Assembly: GCA_036365145.1 (NCBI GenBank) | Contig: JAEOAD010000018.1 | Span: 11,142,501-11,206,500 of the forward strand | Reading direction: 5' to 3' | DNA length: 64,000 nucleotides | DNA from: Orientallactaga sibirica | Taxonomy: Eukaryota; Chordata; Mammalia; Rodentia; Dipodidae | Shown: positions 60,401-64,000 of the stretch, one piece after another | Numbering within the stretch: the stretch's first letter is position 1 | Layout: each line of letters opens with the position of its first letter | Position numbers and translations under genes: made by a program | Notes under the pieces: model-generated | Seen by the model: the letters and a program-made list of their open reading frames with translations, nothing else | The model's database searches: none | What the model was told of the DNA's origin: nothing

Positions 60401-62853
60401 TACAGTCAGATAAAAATTATGAAAGCAACTTAACACAAGTATAAATACAAGTATGGAATACTGTTGAATAAAGTTGTAAAGAACCTTTTAAAATCACTTA
60501 TAAAAGTAATATAGGGGCTGGAAAGATGAGTTAGTAGCTAAGGTTCTTGCATGTGAAGCCTAAGATCATGGGTTTGATTCCCCAGTACTCATGTAAGCCA
60601 GATGCACAAGGTGGTGTATGCATCTGGAGTTCATTTACAGTGGCTAGAGGCCCTGGTGCACCCATTCTCTGTATATATCTGCTTCTCTCTCTCTCTCTCT
60701 CATTCACTTACTTGCTCAAATAAATTAAAAAAATGTTTTTTAAAAAAAGTAATACAGAGGCTGAGATAATAGCTCAGTTAGGTAAAGAACATGTGCCCTG
60801 AATTTGATCCCCAACATCATATTAACTGAATAAATCAACAGTGGCATTAAAATTAAATAATATAGTCAGTAATTATGAGTGTGGAATAGATTTTCATTGT
60901 CAGCATGATACATGGATTTGAAGTCCTCTAGCTCTTAGCAACTGGGACCAATGCTGTGCGCCTCTTGACATGAGAAACCAAGGAGGACACAACATCTCTT
61001 CAGGAGCGGGTCTCTGGCATATGTGGGTAACTTAAATCTAATTATAACAGGACATCACACAAACCTAACTGCAGGCCACTACACAAAATAAATAGCCTTT
61101 TCAAAACCAAGAAGCTATTCCTGATTAAAAAGAACAAAAGCCATGACACGAATGGCAACACGTGGTTTTGGACTACAGAAAGAAAAGAGAGGTATGAACA
61201 TTTTCAGAAAAAAAATTGACAGTGTTTGACTAGAAACTAGAGAAGATGAAGCTATTGGGTTGATGTTCAATGTCCTAATTTTGATGTGTGTATGACTGTG
61301 ATGCAAAGGTATGAAATGCACTAAGATCTTCAGGAATAAAGGAACATGCCTGGGACTTATCTCAACTTAGCTTTTAAGAAAAGAACTTGATGAATTTGTA
61401 TAGTAATATGAATACTGTGTTAGTTTGGGTGTAAGTTGCCCCCCCATAGTCTCATGTGTCTGATAAACTGGGAGGTTTGGGAACTTGTAAGAGGTAGAGT
61501 CTTGCTGGAGGAGTGGGTCATGGGGGCAAGTTTCAAGATGCTAAAACAAGACCCCATTGCAATTCTCTCTCTCTCTGCTTCCTTTGCCATATATATATAT
61601 ATAAACTATATGGCACGGGCTTCTTGCTCCAGCCTTCCATGCCTTCCCTGCTATGATGGACCCTACCCTCTGGAACTGTCATCCAAAACACACTGCTGGC
61701 CTGAGCTGCTGCTTCTGGTCTGGGATTTTTATCAGCAATGCAGAAATAACTGGAACAAATAGATAAAATGATAGTGGAACAAAATATTGACCCTTAGAGA
61801 ATGTGATTAAGGATCTGGAAGGAGTGACAGATACTTGCAACTTTGCTACATGGTAGAAAACACCTTAAGATTAAAAAGTGCCAGCTGTAGTGGTTCACAC
61901 CTGTACCTGTATTACTAGCACTAGAGAGGAGAAGACAGGAGGATGGGAAGTTTGGGTCAGCCTTGATTGCACAGTGAGTTGTTCCAGACAAGTCAGGAAG
62001 ACTCTGTCTCAACATATGATTAAATAGGTAAAGAAATAGATCTTTCCAAAAGATGTATCTCAAACACAACTAAGGTCTCAAAACCTGTTTAATGACTCCA
62101 GAAATGATTTGTAGATAAGAAGAAAAGATACTACATGTGAACTCTTTAGAAACATTTGACTAATGAATTGCAAGTGAGAGTTTATATTCTATTTTGTATA
62201 ACATATGAGCCATATATAATTAAATTAATAAATTAAATTTTAATAGACATGAACTTTTTTCTATATCCCAGATGGGGGTACAATTTTCAGAAAATGGGGG
62301 ACTTGTCTATTTCAGCATATATGGGTAATATACCAGGCACCTAGTTTTAACATATACTTTAGTTTCAAAGATCTACAGGAATGTATTCTGTTTCTCCTTT
62401 TATTTTCTGAAATTATCCTGATGTTTCATCAAATAGCAAAAGCAACCTTGGAGGGTCCCCTTTCATTTCTTTGCCCTTACTGAAGTCATTCCAGCATGGC
62501 AACCAGATGACCTGAGAGGGCTGACAGGGACATGGAGGTTTCTATCTCCCAACCCAGCAGATACACCAAGCTTAGCCCTGCCCAGCCTTCCCCAGCACAC
62601 CTGGCTGCAGCATGTTCACCCCTGCTCACCTGATCAAAGCCTGGGTTGACCTCCAGACGGACTAAGGATGACCTGATGGTGTCACACTGGTTGGGGTCTG
62701 TACTTGAAGAGCACTCCCTGTTTGCATTGTTGAGTGAATTCTCAATGCTTTCTTTCACTTTGGTCAGGCTGCTGCTGAGCTGTGCATTCCCATTGCTCAG
62801 GACCTGCAGGCTGGAGCTGGTGTCTTCCAGGGCCTCCTTGGTCTCCTTGATTG
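18966..62853 (-). CDS. PROM1: PROM1 (prominin-1, CD133), partial: 19 coding exons for the C-terminal ~606 residues
   Basis: Prominin-1 is a five- to six-pass, cholesterol-binding glycoprotein of plasma membrane protrusions (microvilli, cilia, photoreceptor disc rims); loss of function in people causes retinal degeneration. Joining the exons listed below gives an uninterrupted frame that aligns end to end with human PROM1 from about residue 260 (human protein 865 residues). Nearly every exon has the same codon count as its human counterpart where I could compare them. Membrane segment 4 plus a Cys-rich turn lie in exon 50092-50244, segment 5 in 46573-46696 and segment 6 in 26637-26752. N-glycosylation sequons are seen in several loop exons. 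All introns are GT/AG and no stop or frameshift interrupts the frame. The first visible exon starts inside a codon, so upstream exons and the promoter lie beyond base 64000. The sequence is clearly PROM1 rather than PROM2, judged from the segment 5 and C-terminal tail sequences. Confidence 0.97.
20545..20735. repeat. Diverged B1/B4-like sequence
   Basis: GCTGGGTATGGTGGCTCATGCTTGCAG start, then TTTTTTGAGACAGTCTATCC in the opposite sense. Probably two old SINE pieces facing each other. Confidence 0.45.
20816..21040 (-). repeat. DIP-like SINE
   Basis: Minus orientation. Target duplication ATGCTTTTTCT at 20805-20815 and 21043-21053. Confidence 0.9.
21105..21138. repeat. (TG)n microsatellite
   Basis: About 16 uninterrupted TG units. 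Confidence 0.95.
22561..22617. repeat. (CT)n microsatellite
   Basis: CT repeats with few interruptions. The minus-strand RE-rich open frames here are only this repeat read in translation. Confidence 0.95.
23460..23684 (-). repeat. DIP-like SINE, diverged
   Basis: Minus orientation, A-rich tail at left, ends AATCTCTACAGCCC. TTGACATC occurs on both sides. Confidence 0.75.
24649..24870 (+). repeat. MLT/MST-like LTR fragment
   Basis: CTGTGGCCTGAGTATCTAC, GGAGGTGATTAAATC, CACAATGTGAGGACACAGTG and AGAGAGGCCAAGGTGAGGAC-like stretches follow the order seen in old MaLR/MLT LTRs. Confidence 0.5.
25623..25691 (-). CDS. PROM1: PROM1 window exon 18: cytosolic tail
   Basis: 69 bases, acceptor TTGTTACAG and donor ACAAG|GTAAAG. 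It completes Asn and encodes [20 protein letters not shown] and MT, plus two bases of the next codon. Human has [20 protein letters not shown]. The Tyr in HLYG is the counterpart of human Tyr852. Same phase on both sides, a second possible in-frame cassette. Confidence 0.96.
25692..26100 (-). other. PROM1: PROM1 intron between tail exons 17 and 18
   Basis: 409 bases, AT-rich, no repeat recognised. Confidence 0.8.
26101..26124 (-). CDS. PROM1: PROM1 window exon 17: 24-base micro-exon of the cytosolic tail
   Basis: 24 bases between acceptor TTTATAG and donor AAAAA|GTAAGC. It completes Asp and adds VETVPMK plus two bases of Asn. Human has DVETIPMKN at exactly this place. The exon is far too short for ORF searches; it was found by looking for the conserved tail sequence. 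Its length is a multiple of three and both splice phases are equal, so skipping it keeps the frame. Confidence 0.95.
26125..26636 (-). other. PROM1: PROM1 intron between exons 16 and 17
   Basis: 512 bases, A-rich on the plus strand, no repeat or additional exon recognised. Confidence 0.8.
26637..26752 (-). CDS. PROM1: PROM1 window exon 16 (membrane segment 6 and start of cytosolic tail)
   Basis: 116 bases, acceptor GCCCCTAG and donor GA|GTAAGT. It encodes [20 protein letters not shown], then [18 protein letters not shown]. The hydrophobic helix is followed by a basic stop-transfer sequence. The Tyr in EDVYD corresponds to human Tyr828, a known Src-family kinase target. Upstream of the acceptor the polypyrimidine tract is a run of 21 T in the transcript. 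Confidence 0.98.
26753..29068 (-). other. PROM1: PROM1 intron, 2.3 kb
   Basis: Starts (in transcript order at its far end) with a T21 tract beside the exon 16 acceptor. Holds one old DIP-like SINE (27886-28063). The rest is unrecognised. Confidence 0.6.
27886..28063 (+). repeat. DIP-like SINE, old
   Basis: GAGCTTGGGAATGGCTCAGC head, diverged body. AAAGATACATT flanks both ends. Confidence 0.75.
29069..29161 (-). CDS. PROM1: PROM1 window exon 15
   Basis: 93 bases, 31 codons, acceptor CCTCACAG and donor CTG|GTAAGA. It encodes [20 protein letters not shown] then [11 protein letters not shown]. The corresponding human sequence is [20 protein letters not shown]. It ends the second extracellular loop just before membrane segment 6. 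Both family cysteines are kept. Confidence 0.97.
29296..29437. repeat. (CCTT)n(CTTT)n tract
   Basis: About 17 CCTT units, then about 13 CTTT units. It continues into the tail of a minus-strand B1, so it probably grew from that A-rich tail. The long open frames here ([16 protein letters not shown]) are artefacts of the repeat. Confidence 0.95.
29441..29566 (-). repeat. B1 SINE
   Basis: GAGGTAGGGTTTTGCTCTAG ... CCTGGAATTCACTATGTAGT ... GCCACCATGGCTGGCAC, reverse complement of the jerboa-type B1. Confidence 0.9.
29660..29880 (-). repeat. B4-like SINE
   Basis: GAGATAGAGTCTCACTGAAC ... ACAGGACTAGGGTTACAGGC ... ATGCTGGGGATCAAATTCAG ... ACCATTTCTCAAGGCCCC. Confidence 0.7.
30181..30249 (-). CDS. 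PROM1: PROM1 window exon 14
   Basis: 69 bases, 23 codons, acceptor TTCCTAG and donor GCT|GTAAGT. It contains [20 protein letters not shown]; human has [20 protein letters not shown]. The intron separating it from exon 13 is only 114 bases. Confidence 0.97.
30364..30444 (-). CDS. PROM1: PROM1 window exon 13
   Basis: 81 bases, 27 codons ([20 protein letters not shown] then ISSITME), acceptor TTTCCAG and donor GAA|GTGAGT. It aligns with human [20 protein letters not shown]. Asn-Ile-Ser is a sequon close to the human pair at residues 729 and 730. Confidence 0.95.
32090..32377 (+). repeat. MaLR-like LTR
   Basis: GTTAGGAATTAGGGCCTGG, CTTGCCATGGGCC, AGGAGCCAAGACAAATTCC and TCACAGCAGTGACAAGCAAAC resemble MaLR 3' halves. 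Confidence 0.55.
32591..34336 (+). mobile_element. 5'-truncated L1 (LINE-1), 3' end with poly(A)
   Basis: Begins in the final part of ORF2 (frame with [17 protein letters not shown] and KKNEIMKF, as in L1 ORF2 C-termini). It runs through a typical L1 3' UTR with G-rich stretches and ends in A-rich sequence at ~34322-34336. A ~43-base duplication flanks it (32548-32590 and ~34338-34381). A DIP-like SINE inserted later at 33961-34179. Confidence 0.85.
33961..34179 (+). repeat. DIP-like SINE nested in L1
   Basis: Near-consensus copy. AAAATAAAAGAGA at 33948-33960 is repeated at 34180-34192. Confidence 0.92.
34593..34646 (-). CDS. PROM1: PROM1 window exon 12 (54 bases)
   Basis: 54 bases, 18 codons ([18 protein letters not shown]), acceptor TTCACCAG and donor CCG|GTAAGG. 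It has the same length as human STLYQSVKILQRTGNGLL. It was located from splice sites, phase and length because it is too short to stand out as an open frame. Confidence 0.92.
34647..37257 (-). other. PROM1: PROM1 intron, 2.6 kb
   Basis: No SINE with clear ends recognised. There is a poly(A) run at ~36242-36259 on the plus strand. Otherwise unique-looking. Confidence 0.6.
37258..37350 (-). CDS. PROM1: PROM1 window exon 11
   Basis: 93 bases, 31 codons, acceptor TTTGTAG and donor CTG|GTAACA (a weaker donor). It encodes [20 protein letters not shown] and [11 protein letters not shown], matching human [20 protein letters not shown] and QQRVLPIEQSL. Confidence 0.95.
37351..38236 (-). other. PROM1: PROM1 intron, 0.9 kb
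   Basis: Short TG-rich stretch near 37988-38012; nothing else recognised. Confidence 0.6.
38237..38308 (-). CDS. PROM1: PROM1 window exon 10 (divergent)
   Basis: 72 bases, 24 codons, acceptor TTGGTAG and donor ATG|GTGAGT. It encodes [20 protein letters not shown] and then ARNM. Human has 24 residues here ([20 protein letters not shown]...). Length, phase and splice sites fit, but residue identity is low, so this is the least conserved exon. I keep it because its position between exons 9 and 11 and its exact length match. Confidence 0.85.
38800..39050 (-). repeat. B4-like SINE with TG-rich head
   Basis: GGAGGTCAGAGGACAACTTC ... TGGGTGCTGAGGAATTGAAC ... GCTGCTGAGCCACCTCCTCA is the rodent B4 3' layout. 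Confidence 0.65.
39096..39250 (+). repeat. B1 SINE, 5'-truncated
   Basis: CCTTTAAGCCCAGCACTTGG ... CCTGAGACTAAATAGTGAAT ... GCTAGAGTGAGACCCTACCT with an A-rich tail. Confidence 0.85.
39300..39545 (+). repeat. B4/ID-like SINE
   Basis: CAGGAGGACCTGTGCTCGAT, CCCCAGCACCCATGTAAAAT and GTGGTGGCACAGGTCTCTAA-type stretches followed by (CACA/CATG)n. Confidence 0.6.
39618..39764 (-). CDS. PROM1: PROM1 window exon 9
   Basis: 147 bases, 49 codons, acceptor CATCTAG and donor CAG|GTATGG. It begins [17 protein letters not shown] and includes [17 protein letters not shown]. It corresponds to human HTGSISSELESLKVNLN. It is phase 0 at both ends and part of the helical second loop. Confidence 0.95.
40244..40734 (-). 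repeat. DIP-like SINE interrupted by a second SINE
   Basis: Minus-strand copy; its parts are 40244-40437 and 40707-40734 (ends TCATTTCTCCAGCCCC). The break is the insertion of the next element. Confidence 0.85.
40438..40693 (+). repeat. DIP-like SINE nested in the previous one, long variant
   Basis: GGCTGGAGAGATGGCTTAGT head. AAAGTGCTTTTGG on both sides (40425-40437 and 40694-40706). The body has extra sequence (GTGACGCAAGCGCGCAATGA) not found in most copies. Confidence 0.88.
41013..41086 (+). repeat. Left arm of a ~74-base inverted repeat
   Basis: Contains CATGGTTCCTCTAGGGCATT and TAGGGTATGTGG. The reverse complement recurs at 41790-41864 with few mismatches. Confidence 0.85.
41790..41864 (-). 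repeat. Right arm of the inverted repeat
   Basis: Contains CCACATACCCTA and AATGCCCTAGAGGAACCATG, complementary to the left arm across a ~700-base loop. It ends ~58 bases from the exon 8 donor. Confidence 0.85.
41923..42007 (-). CDS. PROM1: PROM1 window exon 8
   Basis: 85 bases, acceptor CCCATAG and donor AAG|GTAAGT. It encodes [20 protein letters not shown] and then SDHLSIQK, matching human [20 protein letters not shown]. Asn-Ile-Ser is a conserved sequon. The donor lies only about 60 bases from the right arm of an intronic inverted repeat (41790-41864). Confidence 0.96.
42314..42541 (+). repeat. DIP-like SINE, long variant
   Basis: GGGCTAGAGAGATGGCTTAG head. The body contains AGTGATGTAAGCACACAATG, the decayed version of the extra segment seen at 40438-40693. 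This suggests a subfamily. Confidence 0.8.
43498..43672 (+). repeat. B1 SINE
   Basis: CATGGTAGCACATGCCTTTA ... GAGACTACATAGTGAATTCC ... GGGCTAGAGTGAAACCCTAC, full-length jerboa-type B1 with A-rich tail. Confidence 0.92.
44289..44392 (-). CDS. PROM1: PROM1 window exon 7
   Basis: 104 bases, acceptor GTTCTAG and donor ACAG|GTATCA. It encodes [18 protein letters not shown]... ending FEQVY plus a split Ser codon. It matches human [18 protein letters not shown]. It opens the second large extracellular loop. Asn-Lys-Ser is a glycosylation sequon at the position of the human NKS. Confidence 0.97.
44490..44710 (-). repeat. DIP-like SINE with target duplication
   Basis: TATTTTTGAGATTTTTT at 44471-44487 is repeated at 44711-44727. 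Confidence 0.92.
45830..45906. repeat. Compound (TA)(CA)(ATGT)n microsatellite
   Basis: Alternating TA/CA followed by six or more ATGT units. Confidence 0.9.
46573..46696 (-). CDS. PROM1: PROM1 window exon 6 (membrane segment 5)
   Basis: 124 bases, acceptor CCTTAG after a T-rich tract, donor CAG|GTAACT. It encodes [17 protein letters not shown] and then [11 protein letters not shown]. The match with human [17 protein letters not shown] is close to identical. This is the most conserved exon in the window and fixes the gene's identity as PROM1. Confidence 0.98.
49115..49350 (+). repeat. B4/ID-like SINE
   Basis: GGGCTATAGTTGGTAAAGTA head, TAGCCAGTCCAAACCAATGA middle, CTCTGGCCTCCACACATGCA end with CA-rich tail. 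Confidence 0.65.
49418..49768 (+). repeat. LTR-like repeat, ERVL/MaLR type
   Basis: GTAGTAGTTGGAATGTATGT, CCTCCATAGCCTCAGGTATT and a GC-rich middle resemble rodent MT/MaLR LTRs. No tested boundaries. Confidence 0.4.
50092..50244 (-). CDS. PROM1: PROM1 window exon 5 (membrane segment 4, Cys-rich turn)
   Basis: 153 bases, acceptor CACCAG and donor GAC|GTGAGT. It starts [11 protein letters not shown] and runs through a ~22-residue hydrophobic helix into the family's cytosolic Cys-rich turn [12 protein letters not shown], then [12 protein letters not shown] at the start of segment 5. The CGVCGYD motif is highly conserved in prominins and lies near the cholesterol-binding membrane core. The last codon is completed as Thr by the next exon; human has Val there. 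Confidence 0.97.
50527..50740 (+). repeat. 5' part of an LTR-like interspersed repeat
   Basis: GGTTGTCAACTTGAATGGAT, GTTAATTGAGGTGGCAAAAC and CACATGGGCTGAGGTTGTGG are common rodent repeat stretches. The matching end (AGCCAAAATAAAGTTTTCC) is at ~52415, beyond the minisatellite. Confidence 0.6.
50740..52330 (+). repeat. 44-base minisatellite (VNTR), about 35 units
   Basis: Typical unit parts are GACCAGCTGCCTCACTCTCT, GCTTCCTCACTATGGACTGA and ATGT. Variant units carry CCCTGTGG or CTCTGTGG in place of CACTATGG. Units are irregular in 51460-52220, with partial copies. The long minus-strand frames ([16 protein letters not shown] repeats) are translation of this array, not genes. Confidence 0.95.
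53312..53384. repeat. (AACAT)n pentanucleotide repeat
   Basis: About ten near-perfect ACATA units preceded by AACAC/ACAAA variants. Confidence 0.95.
54264..54423 (-). CDS. PROM1: PROM1 window exon 4 (LNSIGSDI... loop up to segment 4)
   Basis: 160 bases, acceptor TTTTCAG and donor TACTG|GTGAGT. It completes an Asp codon and encodes a block containing [11 protein letters not shown], then IPIQ and [11 protein letters not shown]. The counterpart in human is [11 protein letters not shown] ... LPTLEEYDSYW. It is the last part of the extracellular loop, immediately before membrane segment 4. The final Trp codon is split with the next exon. Confidence 0.97.
54921..55100 (+). repeat. B1 SINE with purine-rich tail
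   Basis: CCCAGGCATGGTGGTGTATG, CCAGCACTTGGGAGGCAAAG and CAGCCTGGCCTACATAGTGA, then a long AG-rich tail. Confidence 0.85.
57053..57195 (+). repeat. B1-like SINE, old
   Basis: AAGCCAGGCACAGTGGTGCA start, GGAGGTGGAGGCAGGAGGGT, then a diverged right part. Confidence 0.75.
57223..57440 (+). repeat. B1 SINE, young, with long A tail
   Basis: CCAGGCGTGGTGGTGCACGC ... GAATTCCAGGTCAGCCTGAG. The tail at 57371-57440 is a ~36-base A run followed by (GAAA)n; CpGs are still present. Confidence 0.93.
57812..57875 (-). CDS. PROM1: PROM1 window exon 3
   Basis: 64 bases, acceptor TTTTTAG and donor GCAG|GTAAG. It encodes [21 protein letters not shown] plus the first base of the next codon. It matches human [21 protein letters not shown]. 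The Asn-Gln-Thr is an N-glycosylation sequon absent from the human segment. Confidence 0.95.
58059..58145 (-). repeat. ID-like SINE
   Basis: AGTGCTGGGGATTGAATCCT ... CATGCTAGGCAAGTACTCCA ... ACTGAGCTTATCCCTAGCC, reverse complement of a tRNA-Ala-like ID head. Confidence 0.8.
58414..58628 (+). repeat. DIP-like SINE
   Basis: GGGCTGGAGAGATGGCATAG head, (CT)n, AAATAAATAA tail; AAGTACTT-like sequence on both sides. Confidence 0.88.
60114..60188 (-). CDS. PROM1: PROM1 window exon 2
   Basis: 75 bases, 25 whole codons ([10 protein letters not shown]...DGLVKK), acceptor TTTTCAG and donor AAA|GTATGT. It aligns with human LPPVDAELDN...DGLVQQ without gaps. It continues the helical extracellular loop. 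Phase 0 at both ends makes it a possible in-frame cassette. Confidence 0.95.
60515..60743 (+). repeat. DIP-like SINE
   Basis: GGGGCTGGAAAGATGAGTTA head; AAAAGTAATA flanks both ends. Confidence 0.88.
61425..61760 (+). repeat. MaLR-like LTR
   Basis: TTAGTTTGGGTGTAAGTTGC, GGAGGAGTGGGTCATGGGGG, CTTCCATGCCTTCCCTGCTA and TGATGGACCC. The middle is altered by an AT run at ~61589. Confidence 0.7.
61880..62010 (+). repeat. Old B1-like sequence
   Basis: GTGCCAGCTGTAGTGGTTCA start and TGCACAGTGAGTTGTTCCAG end with partial B1 order. Confidence 0.5.
62630..62853 (-). CDS. PROM1: PROM1 window exon 1 (extracellular loop, [10 protein letters not shown])
   Basis: This exon has 224 bases. The acceptor is TTCTGCAG and the donor is CAG|GTGAGC. 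It begins with two bases of a split Ala codon and then encodes 74 residues starting [10 protein letters not shown], matching human [10 protein letters not shown]. It belongs to the large extracellular loop after membrane segment 3 and is rich in heptad-like Leu/Ser/Lys, as expected for the helical prominin ectodomain. Two cysteines (REC and NQC) probably form a loop disulfide. The predicted exon is two codons longer than the human exon, in the Asn/Ser-rich part. The upstream coding exon was not found in 62854-64000. Confidence 0.95.
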
Positions 62854-62933
62854 CTGCAGAAGCACAGCTCCAATCAGAACAGGGCACTGGGAACTTCCTG
62901 CCAGAAGAGTGCTTTAAAAAATTTGCAGATGAG

Positions 62934-63142
62934 GGCTGAAGAGATGGCTTAGCGGTTAAGGCATTTGGCTGCGAAGCCAAAGGACCCAGGCTCGATTCCC
63001 CATGACCCACATAAGCCAGATGCACAGGGGAACATGCTTCTGGAGTTTATTTGCAGTGGGCAAAGGCCCTGGCGTGACCATTCTCTCTCTGTCTGTCTCT
63101 CTTCTATTTTCTATCTCTGCTTGCAAATAAATAAATTAAAAA
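62934..63142 (+). repeat. DIP-like SINE just upstream of exon 1 of this window
   Basis: GGGCTGAAGAGATGGCTTAG head. AAAAAATTTGCAGATGA before and AAAAAATCTGTGGATGA after. Confidence 0.88.
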
Positions 63143-63583
63143 AAAAAATCTGTGGATGAACCTAGATGGTTGGGAGGGGCAGTCTGGAAGAGAAGCTGCT
63201 CCAACCAGCTCAGCTCTTCCACATGGTCTTTCATCCAGAGGCAGGAGTTGAGCACCAACCCAGGAATGTGATGGGAGCACCTCAAGTGCCATTTCTGGTC
63301 AGCAAAGAACCATTGCCTGAACTTGAAAAGGATAGTCCAAACAAGCCCACCTCACACATTTTAATCCACATAAAAATGGATTACATCTATTTGACAATGA
63401 GTATTCAAAGAGCAGAACAAAAACAGCCAGAAGTGGGCAGAAGGCACAGAGGTGGGCACTGGGAAGGAGAAATGAATGCTAACAAAACATAATGACACAC
63501 GCATATATGAAAATGCCATTGTGAAACCCATTAGTTTCTAGTCTAACATAAAATATTAATTTAAAAATACAAAAATAAAACAT

Positions 63584-63808
63584 GGACTAAAGAGATGGCT
63601 TAGCGGTTAAGGCAGTGGCCTGTGAAGCCTAAGGACCCAGGTTTGATTCCCCAGTACTCATGTAAGCCAGATGCACAAGGTGGTGTATGCATCTGGAGTA
63701 TGTTTGCAGTGGCTAGATGCCCTGGCACACCCATTCTCTTTCTCTTTCTCTCCCTCTCTTTCTCTGCCTTTTTCTCATTCTCTCTCAAATAAATAAAAAT
63801 AAAATGTA
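63584..63808 (+). repeat. DIP-like SINE
   Basis: ACTAAAGAGATGGCTTAGCG head, pyrimidine-rich segment, AAATAAATAA tail; AAAATAAAA on both sides. Confidence 0.85.
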
Positions 63809-63829
63809 ATATAAAAAACGAAACATGAC

Positions 63830-63945
63830 CATATGTTCATCCTTGTAATCTTAGCATTCAGGAGTATAATGCAGGAGGATTCTAAGTCAAAGCCAGCCTG
63901 GGCTATGCAGTACAACCCTGTCCCTAAATTAATTAAAAAACAAAA
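63830..63945 (+). repeat. B1-like SINE, diverged
   Basis: CATCCTTGTAATCTTAGCAT and AAAGCCAGCCTGGGCTATGC with A-rich tail. Confidence 0.7.
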
Positions 63946-64000
63946 ACAAAACAAAAAAATTCCAAAGAACTGGAGTTAACGCAGAAGACCAGCTGACAGC

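Larger units (their letters stand above)
60189..62629 (-). other. PROM1: PROM1 intron, 2.4 kb
   Basis: Contains a DIP-like SINE (60515-60743) with an ID-like piece behind it (~60757-60830), a MaLR-like LTR (~61425-61760) and an old B1-like piece (~61880-62010). Confidence 0.65.
62854..64000 (-). other. PROM1: PROM1 intron, incomplete
   Basis: Two DIP-like SINEs, an L1-3'-UTR-like stretch (~63460-63560) and a B1-like piece (~63830-63945). I searched for the preceding PROM1 exon (human ...LDEIKSMATA) and did not find it. Confidence 0.65.

Noticed and set aside
10071..63808. tRNA genes suggested by A- and B-box-like heads of the SINEs
   Set aside because: Each is followed by a SINE body and A-rich tail and often flanked by target duplications, so they are SINE heads.
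1..64000. A new multi-gene system
   Set aside because: The only host gene seen is PROM1; all other open frames trace to repeats or chance.

Overview
This is a window of a mammalian nuclear genome, most likely a jerboa-type rodent (Dipodoidea, for example Jaculus). The reasons are a short-exon vertebrate gene with GT/AG introns, about twenty copies of a tRNA-headed SINE of the B2 superfamily that resembles the DIP element of jerboas, and B1, B4 and ID SINEs typical of rodents. The species is an inference from repeat content. No bacterial or organelle features were seen.

The only host gene I can support is PROM1 (prominin-1/CD133), on the minus strand. It fills about 16.8-64 kb. Twenty exons are readable with exact splice sites. 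They encode the last ~606 residues (from about human residue 260 to the stop) and the 3' untranslated region. The 5' exons and promoter lie beyond base 64000. All coding exons are open, phases join correctly, and transmembrane segments 4, 5 and 6 are intact, so the gene looks functional. The cytoplasmic tail is built from small exons, including one of 24 bases, that share one phase and so could be skipped without a frameshift.

Left of PROM1 (8.9-16.7 kb) is intergenic DNA with SINEs, a MaLR-type LTR and URR1-like DNA-transposon relics, but no gene. Bases 1-7722 hold a young, internally deleted class II (betaretrovirus-like) endogenous retrovirus on the minus strand, present as a tandem: LTR, internal, LTR, internal, running off the left edge. 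The two 341-base LTRs differ at about 7 positions. Both have a lysine-tRNA primer binding site. The internal parts keep only stubs of gag and pieces of env, and no pol was found. This array sits next to an older, CpG-decayed class II ERV fragment (about 7.75-8.9 kb).

Points worth a second look include the tandem provirus and a patchwork difference between its copies, a ~74-base inverted repeat 700 bases apart in one PROM1 intron, a ~1.6 kb 44-base minisatellite in another, a truncated L1 with an unusually long target duplication, a SINE in the PROM1 3' UTR that brings extra AATAAA signals, and an alternative open C-terminus if the stop-codon exon is skipped. I did not find a clearly new biological system. 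Repeat boundaries are approximate (about 5-20 bases) unless a target duplication is stated, and family names are from memory of consensus sequences without a search.
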